Assembly (NCBI RefSeq): GCF_029439465.1
Contig: NZ_JAROAV010000021.1
Coordinates: forward strand, 62,001 to 126,000
Reading direction: 5' to 3'
DNA: 64,000 nucleotides
DNA from: Luteipulveratus flavus
Lineage (GTDB): Bacteria > Actinomycetota > Actinomycetes > Actinomycetales > Dermatophilaceae
Made by a program: the position numbers and the translations under genes
Notes under the pieces: model-generated
What the model saw: only the letters and a program-made list of their open reading frames with translations
What the model was told of the DNA's origin: nothing
The model's database searches: none
In this document: one piece after another, positions 25,179 through 33,881 of the stretch
How positions within the stretch are numbered: position 1 is the first letter of the stretch
Layout: every line of letters begins with the position of its first letter

Positions 25179-25185
25179 CGTTGAG

Positions 25186-25225
25186 ACGAACGGCCTCTGA
25201 CCTTCACCGGTCAGGGGCCGTTCGT
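25186..25225 (+). terminator. Terminator after tRNA-Glu
   Basis: A 17-bp stem (25186-25202 with 25209-25225, one G-T pair) with loop TTCACC, 8 bases after the tRNA and followed by CGTTC. Confidence 0.8.
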
Positions 25226-25256
25226 CGTTCCCGGGCCTGGCCGCGAGACTGGTGGC

Positions 25257-25883
25257 GTGACCACCCACGTCTGGTACGCCGCGTACGGCTCGAACCTGTC
25301 CGAGCAGCGTTTCGCGCACTACCTCTGCGGCGGCCGTCCTCTCGGGGCGAACCGGATCTACCCCGGCGCACGCGACCGAAGGCCGGCGTCGGACTCCCGG
25401 CCAGTGAGGCTCAGGGGCGGCATCTTCTTCGGCTGGGAGTCCCCGACCTGGGGCGGGGGAGTGGCGTTCCTGGACCCGAGAGGACCCGGCGAGGCGCTCG
25501 CACGCGCGTACCGGATCACCCGGGAGCAGCTGTCCGACCTGCACTCCCAGGAGATGCACCGTGAGCCGGGCGACGACCTCGCCTGGGAGCTGCTGCACCG
25601 GGACGGACAGCTCGTTCTCGGCGACGGCCGGTACGAGACCGTGATGCTGGCCGGTCGGGTCGCCGACGAACCGCTGGTCACCTTCACCTGCCCGGACGGC
25701 CCGGGCCGGCCGGACGTCAACGCTCCGTCGGCGACGTACCTCCAGCTGGTGGCGCGCGGGCTGGGCGAGACCCACCGGCTGGCCGAGCCGGAGATCGTCG
25801 ACTACCTCGCCGGCTGCCCGGGGGTCTCGGGGCGCTGGTCCGGCGACGAGCTCACAGCGGCGGTCGCCGCCGGTCTCGGCTGA
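25257..25883 (+). CDS. Gamma-glutamylcyclotransferase-like fold protein
   Basis: A 208-aa soluble protein. The N-terminal WYAAYGSNLS is the substrate-loop motif of the GGCT/BtrG fold. FFGWESPTWGGGVAFLDP resembles the second part of the domain. Related actinobacterial proteins are often mislabelled histone deacetylase. The substrate is unknown. It starts with GTG. The last 82 nt overlap the convergent MerR gene on the other strand. Confidence 0.65.
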   Translation: MTTHVWYAAYGSNLSEQRFAHYLCGGRPLGANRIYPGARDRRPASDSRPVRLRGGIFFGWESPTWGGGVAFLDPRGPGEALARAYRITREQLSDLHSQEMHREPGDDLAWELLHRDGQLVLGDGRYETVMLAGRVADEPLVTFTCPDGPGRPDVNAPSATYLQLVARGLGETHRLAEPEIVDYLAGCPGVSGRWSGDELTAAVAAGLG

Positions 25884-26500
25884 GGCCCGCCCTTCCCGAC
25901 CGACCCTGCGCTGCGGTTCTGGTGCGCGAGGCGACGCAGCGTCTGCAGGACCGGGTCGACCATCACCGTGCCGACGACGACGTAGCGCAACGCCTCGCCA
26001 CGGTCGACCGGCACGGAGGCGATGTCGGCGTCGGCCACCCGGTCCATCGCGTCCGCGTACTGGCCCAGTCGTTCCCAGGTCACGTCGATCCCGGCCGAGC
26101 GTGCGGCCTGGACCTGGTTCGTCAGCCGCGCGACCAGCGTCTCGTCGGGCGCGATGTGCCAGCCGCGCTCGTGGATCCACGACCAGGTCCGCTCGGTGAG
26201 CTCGGGGTCACTGACCGGTGCGGTGTCGCCGGTGAGCGCCCGAGCGGCCACGCCGAGCAGCTCGTGCCGCTCCGGCGGCGGGTCGTCGACGGCGGCGAGC
26301 ACCGACCGGGTGGCCGCCATGCTGAGACCGCCGGTGTCCATCAGCGCCCGGATCAGGCGGACCCGCTCCACGTGCGACTCGTCGTAGCGCGCCTGGGTGC
26401 GGCTGAGCGACTCCCCGGGGTGCAGCACGCCCTCGCGCAGGTAGAACTTCAGGGTCGCGACCGGCGCGCCGGTCGCGGCGGACAGCTCGGACATGCGCAT
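25802..26500 (-). CDS. MerR family transcriptional regulator
   Basis: A 232-aa regulator. The N-terminal winged helix MRMSELSAATGAPVATLKFYLREGVL has the MerR layout, and the second recognition part is SRTQARYDESHVERVRLIRAL. The C-terminal half is a helical effector domain without the Cys set of metal-sensing members. AGGAGG precedes the ATG. It is divergent from a DUF4188 gene, and a near-perfect palindrome sits between that gene's -35 and -10. The C-terminal tail is Pro/Ser-rich and overlaps the cyclotransferase-like gene by 82 nt. Confidence 0.88.
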   Translation of the reverse strand: MRMSELSAATGAPVATLKFYLREGVLHPGESLSRTQARYDESHVERVRLIRALMDTGGLSMAATRSVLAAVDDPPPERHELLGVAARALTGDTAPVSDPELTERTWSWIHERGWHIAPDETLVARLTNQVQAARSAGIDVTWERLGQYADAMDRVADADIASVPVDRGEALRYVVVGTVMVDPVLQTLRRLAHQNRSAGSVGKGGPQPRPAATAAVSSSPDQRPETPGQPAR

Positions 26501-26511
26501 AGGGCCTCCTG

Positions 26512-26543
26512 TTGACTTGGAGAGTACTACTCCCCAATATGGG
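26512..26543 (+). promoter_or_regulatory. MerR-type promoter and operator for the DUF4188 gene
   Basis: -35 TTGACT at 26512-26517 and -10 TATGGG at 26538-26543 are 20 bp apart, longer than the normal 17. Between them lies an inverted repeat: TTGGAGAGTA (26517-26526), one central C, and TACTCCCCAA (26528-26537), with one mismatch. A stretched spacer filled by a palindrome is the hallmark of MerR-activated promoters. Confidence 0.7.
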
Positions 26544-26571
26544 AACAGGAACTATCCAAGGGAGCGGAACC

Positions 26572-27114
26572 ATGGTCGAACGCCTCACGCACTCCCATGA
26601 CGGCGAGTTGGCGGTGCTCCTCATCGGGATGACCGTCAACCGGCCGTGGCGACCGGGCCAGTGGCTCCCGGTCGCGCGAGCGATGCCGCGGATGATCACC
26701 GAGCTGTACGCGAACAAGGCCGCCGCCGAGCGGGGCGAGCAGGAGTGGCTGGGCTTCCTCGGCGCTCGCTCCCTCGTCGGCGGACGTGGCCCGACCGTTG
26801 TGCAGTACTGGCGCAGCGCCGAGGACATCTACCGGTACGCCGGCGACGTCGGGCGGGAGCACCGGCCCGCGTGGAAGGCGTTCTACGAGCGCGCTCGTCG
26901 CCACCCCGACGCGGTCGGCGTCTGGCACGAGACGTACGCCGTCCCCGCGGGCGGTCACGAGTCCATCTACTTCGGGACACCGCCGATGGGGCTCGGCGCC
27001 GTCACGGGCCTCGTGCCGGTACGCCGACGCGGTGAGACGGCGCGCGAGCGCATCTCCTCGCGGGTGCGGCCCGAGGCCGAGGTCGGGCGCGGCTCCGAGG
27101 CCCGCCGGCGCTAG
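26572..27114 (+). CDS. DUF4188 domain-containing protein
   Basis: A 180-aa protein of the DUF4188 family, related to small dimeric monooxygenase or aldoxime-dehydratase-like folds. MTVNRPWRPGQWLPVARAMPRMI and VQYWRSAEDIYRYA are the typical blocks, followed by HRPAWKAFYERAR and VGVWHETY. ATG at 26572, after AAGGGAGCGG, is chosen over ATG 26539 because the latter lies inside the operator and promoter. The MerR gene opposite is the probable activator. Its stop overlaps the convergent IclR stop. Confidence 0.7.
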   Translation: MVERLTHSHDGELAVLLIGMTVNRPWRPGQWLPVARAMPRMITELYANKAAAERGEQEWLGFLGARSLVGGRGPTVVQYWRSAEDIYRYAGDVGREHRPAWKAFYERARRHPDAVGVWHETYAVPAGGHESIYFGTPPMGLGAVTGLVPVRRRGETARERISSRVRPEAEVGRGSEARRR

Positions 27115-27857
27115 GCCGACTCGCCTCGCTGCGCCTGCTGCGCCGCCGCGCGGGCGAGCACCTCGGTCAGCTTGTTGGCGCCGGCGATCACCGTCGCCGC
27201 GTGCAGCCGGCCGGGCTGACGGGAGACGCGCTCGATCGGTCCGGAGATCGACACGGCCGCGATGACCTTTCCCGAGGGGCTGCGTACGGGTGCGGAGACC
27301 GAGGCGACACCCTGCTCGCGCTCGCCGACGCTCTGCGCCCAGCCGCGCCGGCGGACGGCCGACAGCATCGTGGCGGTGAACTTCGCCCCCTGCAGCCCCT
27401 TGTGCAGCCGCTCGGGCTCCTCCCAGGCGAGCAGGATCTGGGCGGCCGAGCCGGCGTGCATCGACAGGGTCGCCCCGACGGGGATCGAGTCGCGCAGGCC
27501 GACCGGCCGGTCGGCGGCCGCGACGCAGATGCGCTGGTCGCCCTGGCGACGGAACAGCTGAGCACTCTCGTTCGTGTGGTCGCGCAGCGCACCGAGTACG
27601 GGACCGGCGGCCGCGAGCAGCCGGTCCTCACCGGCGGCCGACGCCAGCTCGACCAGGCGCGGGCCCAGCACGAACCGGCCCTGGGTGTCGCGAGCCACCA
27701 GCCGGTGGTGCTCGAGAGCGACCGCCAGGCGGTGGGCCGTGGGCCGGGCCAGGCCGGTGGACGACACGAGCTGAGCGAGGGTCGAGGGGCCGGCCTCCAG
27801 AGCAGAGAGCACGACCGCCGCCTTGTCGAGAACGCCGACGCCACTAGACTTGTCCAT
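27111..27857 (-). CDS. IclR family regulator, LtbR/NdgR type
   Basis: A 248-aa regulator. The winged HTH is at residues about 8-70 ([35 protein letters not shown]). The IclR effector domain follows, with [15 protein letters not shown] and [21 protein letters not shown]. Position and sequence match the regulator that faces leuCD throughout actinobacteria (LtbR in Corynebacterium, NdgR in Streptomyces), which controls leucine and other amino-acid genes. ATG at 27857 begins a conserved [13 protein letters not shown] start. The 98-bp divergent gap holds a palindrome. Confidence 0.9.
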   Translation of the reverse strand: MDKSSGVGVLDKAAVVLSALEAGPSTLAQLVSSTGLARPTAHRLAVALEHHRLVARDTQGRFVLGPRLVELASAAGEDRLLAAAGPVLGALRDHTNESAQLFRRQGDQRICVAAADRPVGLRDSIPVGATLSMHAGSAAQILLAWEEPERLHKGLQGAKFTATMLSAVRRRGWAQSVGEREQGVASVSAPVRSPSGKVIAAVSISGPIERVSRQPGRLHAATVIAGANKLTEVLARAAAQQAQRGESA

Positions 27858-27870
27858 GTCTTGATACTGC

Positions 27871-27889
27871 CGTCTCAGTGCGCGAGACG
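27871..27889. promoter_or_regulatory. Candidate IclR operator upstream of leuC
   Basis: Inverted repeat CGTCTC (27871-27876) and GAGACG (27884-27889) separated by 7 bp, in the divergent region between the IclR gene and leuC. Its position fits autoregulation plus control of leuCD. Confidence 0.5.
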
Positions 27890-27955
27890 CAAGTTCATCG
27901 CCCACAACGGCGGCGGAGGATGACGGGAGTCACACCGGGAGAAGGAGCAGCAGCG

Positions 27956-29347
27956 ATGCCACGGACGCTGGCCGAGAAGGTCTGGGACGAGCACGTCGTG
28001 CGGCGTGCGGACGGAGAGCCGGACCTGCTCTACATCGACCTCCACCTGCTGCACGAGGTGACCAGCCCGCAGGCGTTCGACGGTCTGCGTCTCGCGGGCC
28101 GTGGTGTCCGCCGGCCCGACCAGACGGTGGCGACCGAGGACCACAACGTCCCCACCACGCCCGGCCCGATCAGCGACCCGGTGAGCCGAACCCAGGTCGA
28201 GACGCTGCGCAAGAACTGCGCCGACTTCGGCGTCCGGCTCTTCCCGATGGGCGACGCCGAGCAGGGGATCGTGCACATCATCGGCCCGCAGCTCGGGCTC
28301 ACCCAGCCCGGCACGACGATCGTCTGCGGCGACAGCCACACCTCGACGCACGGCGCGTTCGGGGCACTCGCCCTCGGCATCGGCACCAGCGAGGTCGAGC
28401 ACGTGCTCGCCACGCAGACCCTGCCGCTCACGCCGTTCCGCACCATGGCGATCACGGTCGACGGCGACCTCCCGGAGGGCGTGACCGCCAAGGACATCAT
28501 CCTCGCCGTCATCGCCGAGATCGGGACGGGCGGCGGCCAGGGGTACGTCCTGGAGTACCGGGGGAGCGCCATCGAGCAGCTGTCGATGGAAGCCCGGATG
28601 ACCGTGTGCAACATGTCGATCGAGGCCGGTGCGCGCGCCGGCATGATCGCCCCGGACGACACGACGTTCGCCTACCTCGAGGGCCGTCCGCACGCGCCCG
28701 CCGGCGCCGACTGGGACGCCGCGGTCGCCGCCTGGCGCGAGCTGCGCACCGACGACGGAGCGACCTTCGACCGTGAGGTGCGCATCGACGCGAGCACGCT
28801 GTCGCCGTACGTCACGTGGGGCACCAACCCCGGTCAGGGCCTGCCGCTGTCGGCGTCGGTCCCCGACCCCGAGTCCTTCGGCGACGAGACCGACAAGGCG
28901 GCCGCCGAGCGCGCCCTCACCTACATGGGGCTGGAGGCGGGTACCCCGCTTCGCCGGATCGCGGTCGACACCGTGTTCCTCGGCTCGTGCACCAACGGCC
29001 GGATCGAGGACCTGCGCGCGGCCGCCGCCGTCATCGAGGGTCATCGGGTCGCCGACGGCGTCCGGATGCTCGTCGTCCCCGGGTCCGCGCGCGTCCGCCT
29101 GCAGGCCGAGGCGGAGGGGCTGGACGCGGTGTTCACCGAGGCGGGTGCCGAGTGGCGGCTGGCGGGTTGCTCGATGTGCCTGGGCATGAACCCCGACCAG
29201 CTGACTCCCGGTGAGCGCAGCGCGTCGACATCCAACCGCAACTTCGAGGGCCGCCAGGGCAAGGGCGGGCGCACCCATCTGGTCAGCCCGCTCGTGGCGG
29301 CCGCCACCGCGGTCCGCGGCACCCTGTCCAGCCCAGCGGACCTGTGA
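27956..29347 (+). CDS. leuC: 3-isopropylmalate dehydratase large subunit
   Basis: A 463-aa aconitase-family subunit. With LeuD it isomerises 2- to 3-isopropylmalate in leucine synthesis. The 4Fe-4S ligands are visible as Cys345 (GSCTNGR), Cys405 and Cys408 (CSMCLG). The N-terminal [10 protein letters not shown] and [14 protein letters not shown] motifs are present. AGAAGGAG precedes the ATG at 27956; an ATG 36 bases upstream is less likely. leuD follows after 14 bp. Confidence 0.97.
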   Translation: MPRTLAEKVWDEHVVRRADGEPDLLYIDLHLLHEVTSPQAFDGLRLAGRGVRRPDQTVATEDHNVPTTPGPISDPVSRTQVETLRKNCADFGVRLFPMGDAEQGIVHIIGPQLGLTQPGTTIVCGDSHTSTHGAFGALALGIGTSEVEHVLATQTLPLTPFRTMAITVDGDLPEGVTAKDIILAVIAEIGTGGGQGYVLEYRGSAIEQLSMEARMTVCNMSIEAGARAGMIAPDDTTFAYLEGRPHAPAGADWDAAVAAWRELRTDDGATFDREVRIDASTLSPYVTWGTNPGQGLPLSASVPDPESFGDETDKAAAERALTYMGLEAGTPLRRIAVDTVFLGSCTNGRIEDLRAAAAVIEGHRVADGVRMLVVPGSARVRLQAEAEGLDAVFTEAGAEWRLAGCSMCLGMNPDQLTPGERSASTSNRNFEGRQGKGGRTHLVSPLVAAATAVRGTLSSPADL

Positions 29348-29361
29348 AAGGACCATGAGCC

Positions 29362-29964
29362 ATGGAGAAGTTCACGACTCACACCGGCATCGGCGTCCCG
29401 CTGCGGCGCAGCAACGTCGACACCGACCAGATCATCCCGGCCGTCTACCTCAAGCGGGTGACCCGGACCGGCTTCGAGGACGGCCTCTTCTCGGCCTGGC
29501 GCGGCGACGAGTCGTTCGTCCTGAACGACGCCACCTACTCCCGTGGCTCGGTGCTCGTCGCGGGTCCCGACTTCGGCACCGGCTCCTCCCGCGAGCACGC
29601 CGTCTGGGCACTCATGGACTACGGCTTCCGGGTCGTCATCTCCTCGCGGTTCGCCGACATCTTCCGGGGCAACGCCGGCAAGGCCGGCCTGCTGACCGCA
29701 CAGGTACGTCAGGACGACGTCGAGCTGCTCTGGAAGCTCCTGGAGAACCACCCCGGCCTCGACGTACGGGTCGACCTGGAGGACCGGACGATCACGGCCG
29801 GCGAGCTGGTCGTCCCGTTCGAGGTCGACGACTACACCCGCTGGCGGCTGCTGGAGGGCCTGGACGACATCAGCCTCACCCTCCGACACGACGGCGAGAT
29901 CGCCGAGTTCGAGCAGGGGCGGCCGAGCTGGAAACCGTCGGTCCAGGAGGCCGCCCGGCGGTGA
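29362..29964 (+). CDS. leuD: 3-isopropylmalate dehydratase small subunit
   Basis: A 200-aa swivel-domain subunit that completes the LeuCD dehydratase. Typical blocks are [16 protein letters not shown] near the start, [17 protein letters not shown], and [25 protein letters not shown] lies before the start. Together with leuC it forms a two-gene operon closed by a strong terminator. Confidence 0.97.
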   Translation: MEKFTTHTGIGVPLRRSNVDTDQIIPAVYLKRVTRTGFEDGLFSAWRGDESFVLNDATYSRGSVLVAGPDFGTGSSREHAVWALMDYGFRVVISSRFADIFRGNAGKAGLLTAQVRQDDVELLWKLLENHPGLDVRVDLEDRTITAGELVVPFEVDDYTRWRLLEGLDDISLTLRHDGEIAEFEQGRPSWKPSVQEAARR

Positions 29965-30012
29965 GCCGCGTACGCCCGCGGCAGCCGTACGGCCCCTGAG
30001 CGATCGCCGACG

Positions 30013-30057
30013 AAGAAGCCCGGATCCTGTTGTCCGTCAACTGGATCCGGGCTTCTT
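30013..30057 (+). terminator. Rho-independent-like terminator after leuD
   Basis: Perfect 15-bp stem (30013-30027 with 30043-30057) with a 15-nt loop, ending in CTTCTTT. The rest of 30058-30293 contains the hupB leader; TAACGT near 30209 is a possible -10. Confidence 0.85.
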
Positions 30058-30293
30058 TGCGTGCGCGCGCCCGCGAGGTACCTACGGGTACGTGACCGTT
30101 TCGGGGCCGCCTTCCTGCCTCCGACGCGTGTTCTCGGCGACCGCCCAAAGCCGTTACGACACAAGGCATTCGAGGAAGCAGATGGTGGACGCGCGCGACA
30201 GGGAGGCATAACGTCATGTCAAGTCGGGTGTCCGCTCGGCCGTCAACCAGCTGTCCGGCGCAGGCCGGCGAGGATCCCTGAAGGGGCACCACC

Positions 30294-31055
30294 GTGAACA
30301 AGGCAGAGCTCATCTCGAGCCTTGAGGGCCGGCTGGGTAGCAAGAAGGCTGCCAGCGACGCACTCGAGGCCGTTCTGGACGTGATCATCCGCGAGGTGGC
30401 GAAGGGCAACAAGGTCGGCATCACCGGCTTCGGCACCTTCGAGAAGATCGCCCGGGCCGCCCGCACCGGACGCAACCCGCGTACGGGCGAGTCGGTGCGC
30501 ATCCGGCGCACCTCCATCCCGAAGTTCCGACCGGGCACGGCGTTCAAGATCGTGGTCGCCGACCCCAAGTCGCTGCCGAGGACCGGGAACGCGGGTGGCC
30601 GTGCCGCGGCCGCTGCGCCGGTGGCGACCAAGAGCGCGGCGAAGAAGACCACCGCAAGGAAGGCGACGGGCACCAAGACGGCGGCGAAGAAGACCACCGC
30701 CAAGAAGGCCACCCCCACCCGGGCGACGGCCAAGAGGGCCCCGGCAGCGACCACGGCCGCAGCCAAGAAGACGACCGCGAAGAAGGCGCCGGCGAAGAAG
30801 ACCGCGACGACCCGGACGGCGGCGAAGAAGTCGACGGGGACGGCCGCGGCCAAGAAGACCACCGCCGCCAAGAAGACGACGGCCACGAAGGCGCCCGCCA
30901 CCAAGGCGGCGGCGAAGAAGAGCACCGCCAGGACGTCGACGGCCAAGAAGGCGCCGGCGAAGAAGACCACGGCGGCCCGCAGCACGGCGAAGAAGACCAC
31001 CGCCAAGAAGACGACGGCCAAGAAGGCGCCCGCCAAGCGCACCGCCCGCCGCTGA
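30294..31055 (+). CDS. hupB: HU-family nucleoid protein with histone H1-like tail
   Basis: A 253-aa DNA-binding protein. Residues 1-90 are a complete HU fold: MNKAELISSL, the GFGTFEKIARAARTGRNPRTGE arm, and FRPGTAFKIVV. From about residue 100 to the end is a tail made almost only of Lys, Ala, Thr and Pro in degenerate KKTTAKK and KKAPAKK repeats, as in mycobacterial HupB. The tail, about 150 aa, is longer than the HU core. GTG start, with AAGGGG upstream. It probably compacts the chromosome and may be post-translationally modified on Lys. Confidence 0.95.
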   Translation: MNKAELISSLEGRLGSKKAASDALEAVLDVIIREVAKGNKVGITGFGTFEKIARAARTGRNPRTGESVRIRRTSIPKFRPGTAFKIVVADPKSLPRTGNAGGRAAAAAPVATKSAAKKTTARKATGTKTAAKKTTAKKATPTRATAKRAPAATTAAAKKTTAKKAPAKKTATTRTAAKKSTGTAAAKKTTAAKKTTATKAPATKAAAKKSTARTSTAKKAPAKKTTAARSTAKKTTAKKTTAKKAPAKRTARR

Positions 31056-31063
31056 CCGCGGAC

Positions 31064-31101
31064 GGCCCGGCCGCCGACGACCTGCGTACGGCGGCCGGGC
31101 C
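31064..31101 (+). terminator. Terminator after hupB
   Basis: Perfect 13-bp GC stem (31064-31076 with 31089-31101) and a 12-nt loop, 8 bases after the hupB stop. Confidence 0.75.
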
Positions 31102-31152
31102 GGCGCCTTGTCGGGCGGTGCTCGGGAGTCGTGGAGCGGCGCTCGGCTGTCG

Positions 31153-31371
31153 TCAGCGGATGCGCTGGCCCGGTCCGACCCCGGTGATCCAGAGGCGGGT
31201 GACCCCCTGCGCGCCGACCTCGACGCTGACGCGCTGACCGGGTCGCAGCAGCCGTAGCCCGCTGGCCAGGAACGCCGCGCGCGAGAACTCCAGGGCGCGG
31301 CCGTTGTCCATCAGGACCGAGCCGGAGCAGTCCTCGGCGTCGAAGGTGTGCACTGTCGCCTGCATCGTCAT
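31153..31371 (-). CDS. Small cold-shock-domain-like protein coupled to cofC
   Basis: A 72-aa protein. The pattern ATVHTFDAEDCSGSVLMDNGR, then EFSRAAFLASGLRLLRPGQRVSVEV, follows the beta-strand layout of bacterial cold-shock proteins (TVKWFN...GFGFI...GQRVEFEV). The aromatic RNP1/RNP2 residues are largely replaced, so RNA binding may be weak or altered. Its ATG overlaps the cofC stop (ATGA), making it the second gene of a cofC operon. The fold assignment is by eye and uncertain. Confidence 0.6.
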   Translation of the reverse strand: MTMQATVHTFDAEDCSGSVLMDNGRALEFSRAAFLASGLRLLRPGQRVSVEVGAQGVTRLWITGVGPGQRIR

Positions 31372-32012
31372 GCCGTCCTTCGCGCGGTGGGGTCCAGCAC
31401 CCTGCTCGACCAGGGGCCGATGCCCATCTCGACGGCCCGTTCGAGGGAGCCGATGTCGTCGACGTCGTGGCGCAGCGTCGGCAGGTCCAGCTCCAGGACG
31501 GTGCACCGGCGGGCGTGCCGGGCCGCCGACCCCCGGCCGAACCGAGGGGCGAGCGCGGTCGCGTCGTGGTGGGTGAGCAGGACCGTGCCCGAGCCCTCGC
31601 GGTCCGGTACGAGCGCGCTCTCGGTCGCCGCGCACGCCCGCAGACCCGCGGACAGCTCCTCCGCCCGCAACGCCGGGAGGTCTCCGAGCAGCACCGCCGC
31701 GGGCAGCCGCGGGTCGCGTCGGGTCGCCTCGTGCAGGCCCGCCCGGACCGCGCCGTTCAGGCCGCGACCGGGGTCGGGCACCGTCGTGATGTCGTGACGA
31801 GCCATCTCGGCGCTGACCAGGTCGTCCTCGGTGACCACGATGACGCGATCGGCGCGGACCACTTCCTGGACCACCGAGAGGGTGTCCATCGCCAGGGCGA
31901 ACGCGAGGTCCGCACGGGCGACGCCCGCAGGTGGCCGGAGCCGGGACTTGGCCCGGAAGCGACTCTTCACCGGGACGATGACGTGCCAGGCCGAGGTGAC
32001 GGGAGTGCTCAC
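31368..32012 (-). CDS. cofC: 2-phospho-L-lactate (or PEP) guanylyltransferase CofC
   Basis: A 214-aa nucleotidyltransferase making the activated lactyl or enolpyruvyl guanosine diphosphate used in cofactor F420 synthesis. It shows WHVIVPVKSRFRAKSRL at the start, VVTEDD, the LLGDLPAL metal and substrate loop, and the late THHDATALAPRFG segment. GTG at 32012 is used, since earlier in-frame codons run into the divergent plsC promoter. Its presence implies the organism makes F420; the other cof/fbi genes are not in this window. Confidence 0.9.
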   Translation of the reverse strand: MSTPVTSAWHVIVPVKSRFRAKSRLRPPAGVARADLAFALAMDTLSVVQEVVRADRVIVVTEDDLVSAEMARHDITTVPDPGRGLNGAVRAGLHEATRRDPRLPAAVLLGDLPALRAEELSAGLRACAATESALVPDREGSGTVLLTHHDATALAPRFGRGSAARHARRCTVLELDLPTLRHDVDDIGSLERAVEMGIGPWSSRVLDPTARRTA

Positions 32013-32121
32013 CGACCCATCGTCGCAGAGACCGGGCGCGCGCCGGCCCGTGACACGGGTCGACACTGCATGCTGAGCGCAGGCAGTATGACCCGAGCCC
32101 AGTGGTCGCGAGAGGAGAACC

Positions 32122-32883
32122 GTGCAACGCCCGCCCATGCGTGAGGACATCACCCCCCTCTACCGCGGCATCATCACGACGGTCCGTCCGGTGCTGCGCA
32201 AGGTCACCGCCCAGCGGTGGTCGGGCGAGGAGCACCTACCCGGGACGGGTGGCTTCGTGATCGCGTCGAACCACGTCTCGAACTTCGACCACTTCCCGCT
32301 GGCGCACTTCCTGGTCGACCACGGTCGCGCGCCGCACTTCCTCGCCAAGAGCGTGCTGTTCGACCCGCCGGGTCTGAAGCAGATCATGAAGGGCACGGGG
32401 CAGATCCCGGTCTACCGCGGCACGACTCGCGCCTCGGACGCGCTGTCGGCCGCGACGGCGGCGCTGCGTGGCGGCGCGTGCGTGTGCGTCTACCCCGAGG
32501 GCACCATCACCAAGGCTGCGGGGTACTGGCCGATGACGGGCAAGTCCGGTGCAGCGCGGCTCGCTCTGGAGACCGGCTGCCCGCTGGTCCCGATGGCGAT
32601 CTGGGGTACGCAGGACATCCTCGAGCCGTACGCCGGCCTGCGGCTGCCGAAGGTCATCCCACCCCGCCCGGTGACGGTCCGCGTCGGTCCAGCGCTCGAC
32701 CTGAGCGACGTCCGCGACGAGCGCCCGACGCCCGCGGTGCTGGGCGAGGTGACCAACCGTCTGATGGACGCGATCACCGGGCTCCTGGAGGAGATCCGCG
32801 GGCAGAGCGCCCCGAGCCATCGCTTCGACCCGCGCAAGGACACGCCGGTCCGGGGCAAGAAGTCGAAGAAGAGGTCGTCGTGA
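32122..32883 (+). CDS. plsC: 1-acylglycerol-3-phosphate acyltransferase
   Basis: A 253-aa membrane-associated acyltransferase converting lysophosphatidate to phosphatidate. The catalytic HX4D box is NHVSNFDHFP (about 50-59). The acceptor-binding YPEGTIT and VPMAIWGTQDIL segments follow. The C-terminus is a basic KKSKKRSS tail. GAGGAG precedes the GTG. The stop overlaps the gpsA GTG, so two consecutive phospholipid genes are coupled. Confidence 0.92.
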   Translation: MQRPPMREDITPLYRGIITTVRPVLRKVTAQRWSGEEHLPGTGGFVIASNHVSNFDHFPLAHFLVDHGRAPHFLAKSVLFDPPGLKQIMKGTGQIPVYRGTTRASDALSAATAALRGGACVCVYPEGTITKAAGYWPMTGKSGAARLALETGCPLVPMAIWGTQDILEPYAGLRLPKVIPPRPVTVRVGPALDLSDVRDERPTPAVLGEVTNRLMDAITGLLEEIRGQSAPSHRFDPRKDTPVRGKKSKKRSS

Positions 32884-33881
32884 CGAGGGTCGCCGTGTTC
32901 GGGAGCGGCAGCTGGGGGACGGCGTACGCCTCGATCCTGGCCGACGCCGGCTGCGACGTGACGATGTGGTGCCGTCGCGCGGAGGTCGCCGAGGAGATCA
33001 GCAGCACCCATCGCAACCGCACCTACCTGCCGGACCTCGTGCTGCCGGGGTCGGTCCGGGCAACCGCGGACCCGGATGAAGCCGGGACCGGCGCCGACAT
33101 CGCGGTGCTCGCAGTGCCGTCGCAGACGCTGCGCGACAACCTCGCGCAGTGGGGTGACGCCCTGGGTGACCAGGCCGTCGTCGTCTCCCTGATGAAGGGC
33201 ATCGAGCTCGGGACGACCAAGCGGATGAGTGAGGTCGTGCAGGACGCCGGCCGGGTCGACCCCGCCCGGATCGTCGTGGTGTCAGGGCCGAACCTCGCCG
33301 TCGAGATCGCGGCGAAGCAGCCTGCGGCAGCCGTGGTGGCCTCGACGGGCAAGCCGGCCCGGGCCCGCGTGGCCGAGGCGAGTGCGACCCCGTACTTCCG
33401 GCCGTACACCAACGGCGACGTCGTCGGCGTCGAGATCGGCGGCGCCGTCAAGAACGTCATCGCCCTGGCGGTCGGCATGGCCAAGGGCATGGGCATGGGT
33501 GACAACAGCATGGCCAGCCTGCTCACCCGCGGCCTGGCGGAGACCGCCCGGTTCGGGGTGCGCCTCGGCGCGGACCCGCAGACCTTCCTCGGGCTCGCCG
33601 GCGTGGGCGACATGGTGGCGACCTGCGCCTCACCGCTGTCGCGCAACTACTCCTTCGGCTTCAAGCTGGGGCAGGGCATGTCACTGGAAGAGGTCGTCGC
33701 CGACACCCGGCAGACCGCCGAGGGCGTGAAGTCGTGCGAGTCGATCCTGGCGCTGGCCCGGCAGGTCGGCGCGGACGTGCCGATCGTGGAGGCGGTCGAG
33801 GCCGTGGTGCACGAGGGACGCAACCCGCGCGACCTCGTCGGGCTGCTGATGACGCGGGCCCTCAAGCACGAACGGAGCTGA
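32880..33881 (+). CDS. gpsA: Glycerol-3-phosphate dehydrogenase [NAD(P)+]
   Basis: A 333-aa enzyme supplying sn-glycerol 3-phosphate for phospholipids. The N-terminal Rossmann motif is FGSGSWGTAYASIL, followed by SLMKGIE and SGPNLAVEIA. The catalytic-domain motif GGAVKNVIALAVGM contains the active-site Lys, with GLAGVGDMVATC further on. Start GTG overlaps plsC (GTGA). Its 3' end overlaps the convergent PLP-enzyme gene by 20 nt. Confidence 0.96.
   Translation: MTRVAVFGSGSWGTAYASILADAGCDVTMWCRRAEVAEEISSTHRNRTYLPDLVLPGSVRATADPDEAGTGADIAVLAVPSQTLRDNLAQWGDALGDQAVVVSLMKGIELGTTKRMSEVVQDAGRVDPARIVVVSGPNLAVEIAAKQPAAAVVASTGKPARARVAEASATPYFRPYTNGDVVGVEIGGAVKNVIALAVGMAKGMGMGDNSMASLLTRGLAETARFGVRLGADPQTFLGLAGVGDMVATCASPLSRNYSFGFKLGQGMSLEEVVADTRQTAEGVKSCESILALARQVGADVPIVEAVEAVVHEGRNPRDLVGLLMTRALKHERS

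Noticed and set aside
26539-26571. Upstream ATG for the DUF4188 gene
   Set aside because: It lies within the -10 and operator region; ATG 26572 has a ribosome binding site and leaves the promoter intact.
30600-31055. Repeat array in the hupB tail considered as a tandem repeat element or CRISPR-like array
   Set aside because: The periodicity comes from KKTTAKK/KKAPAKK coding repeats typical of actinobacterial HU tails and is in frame with no spacers.
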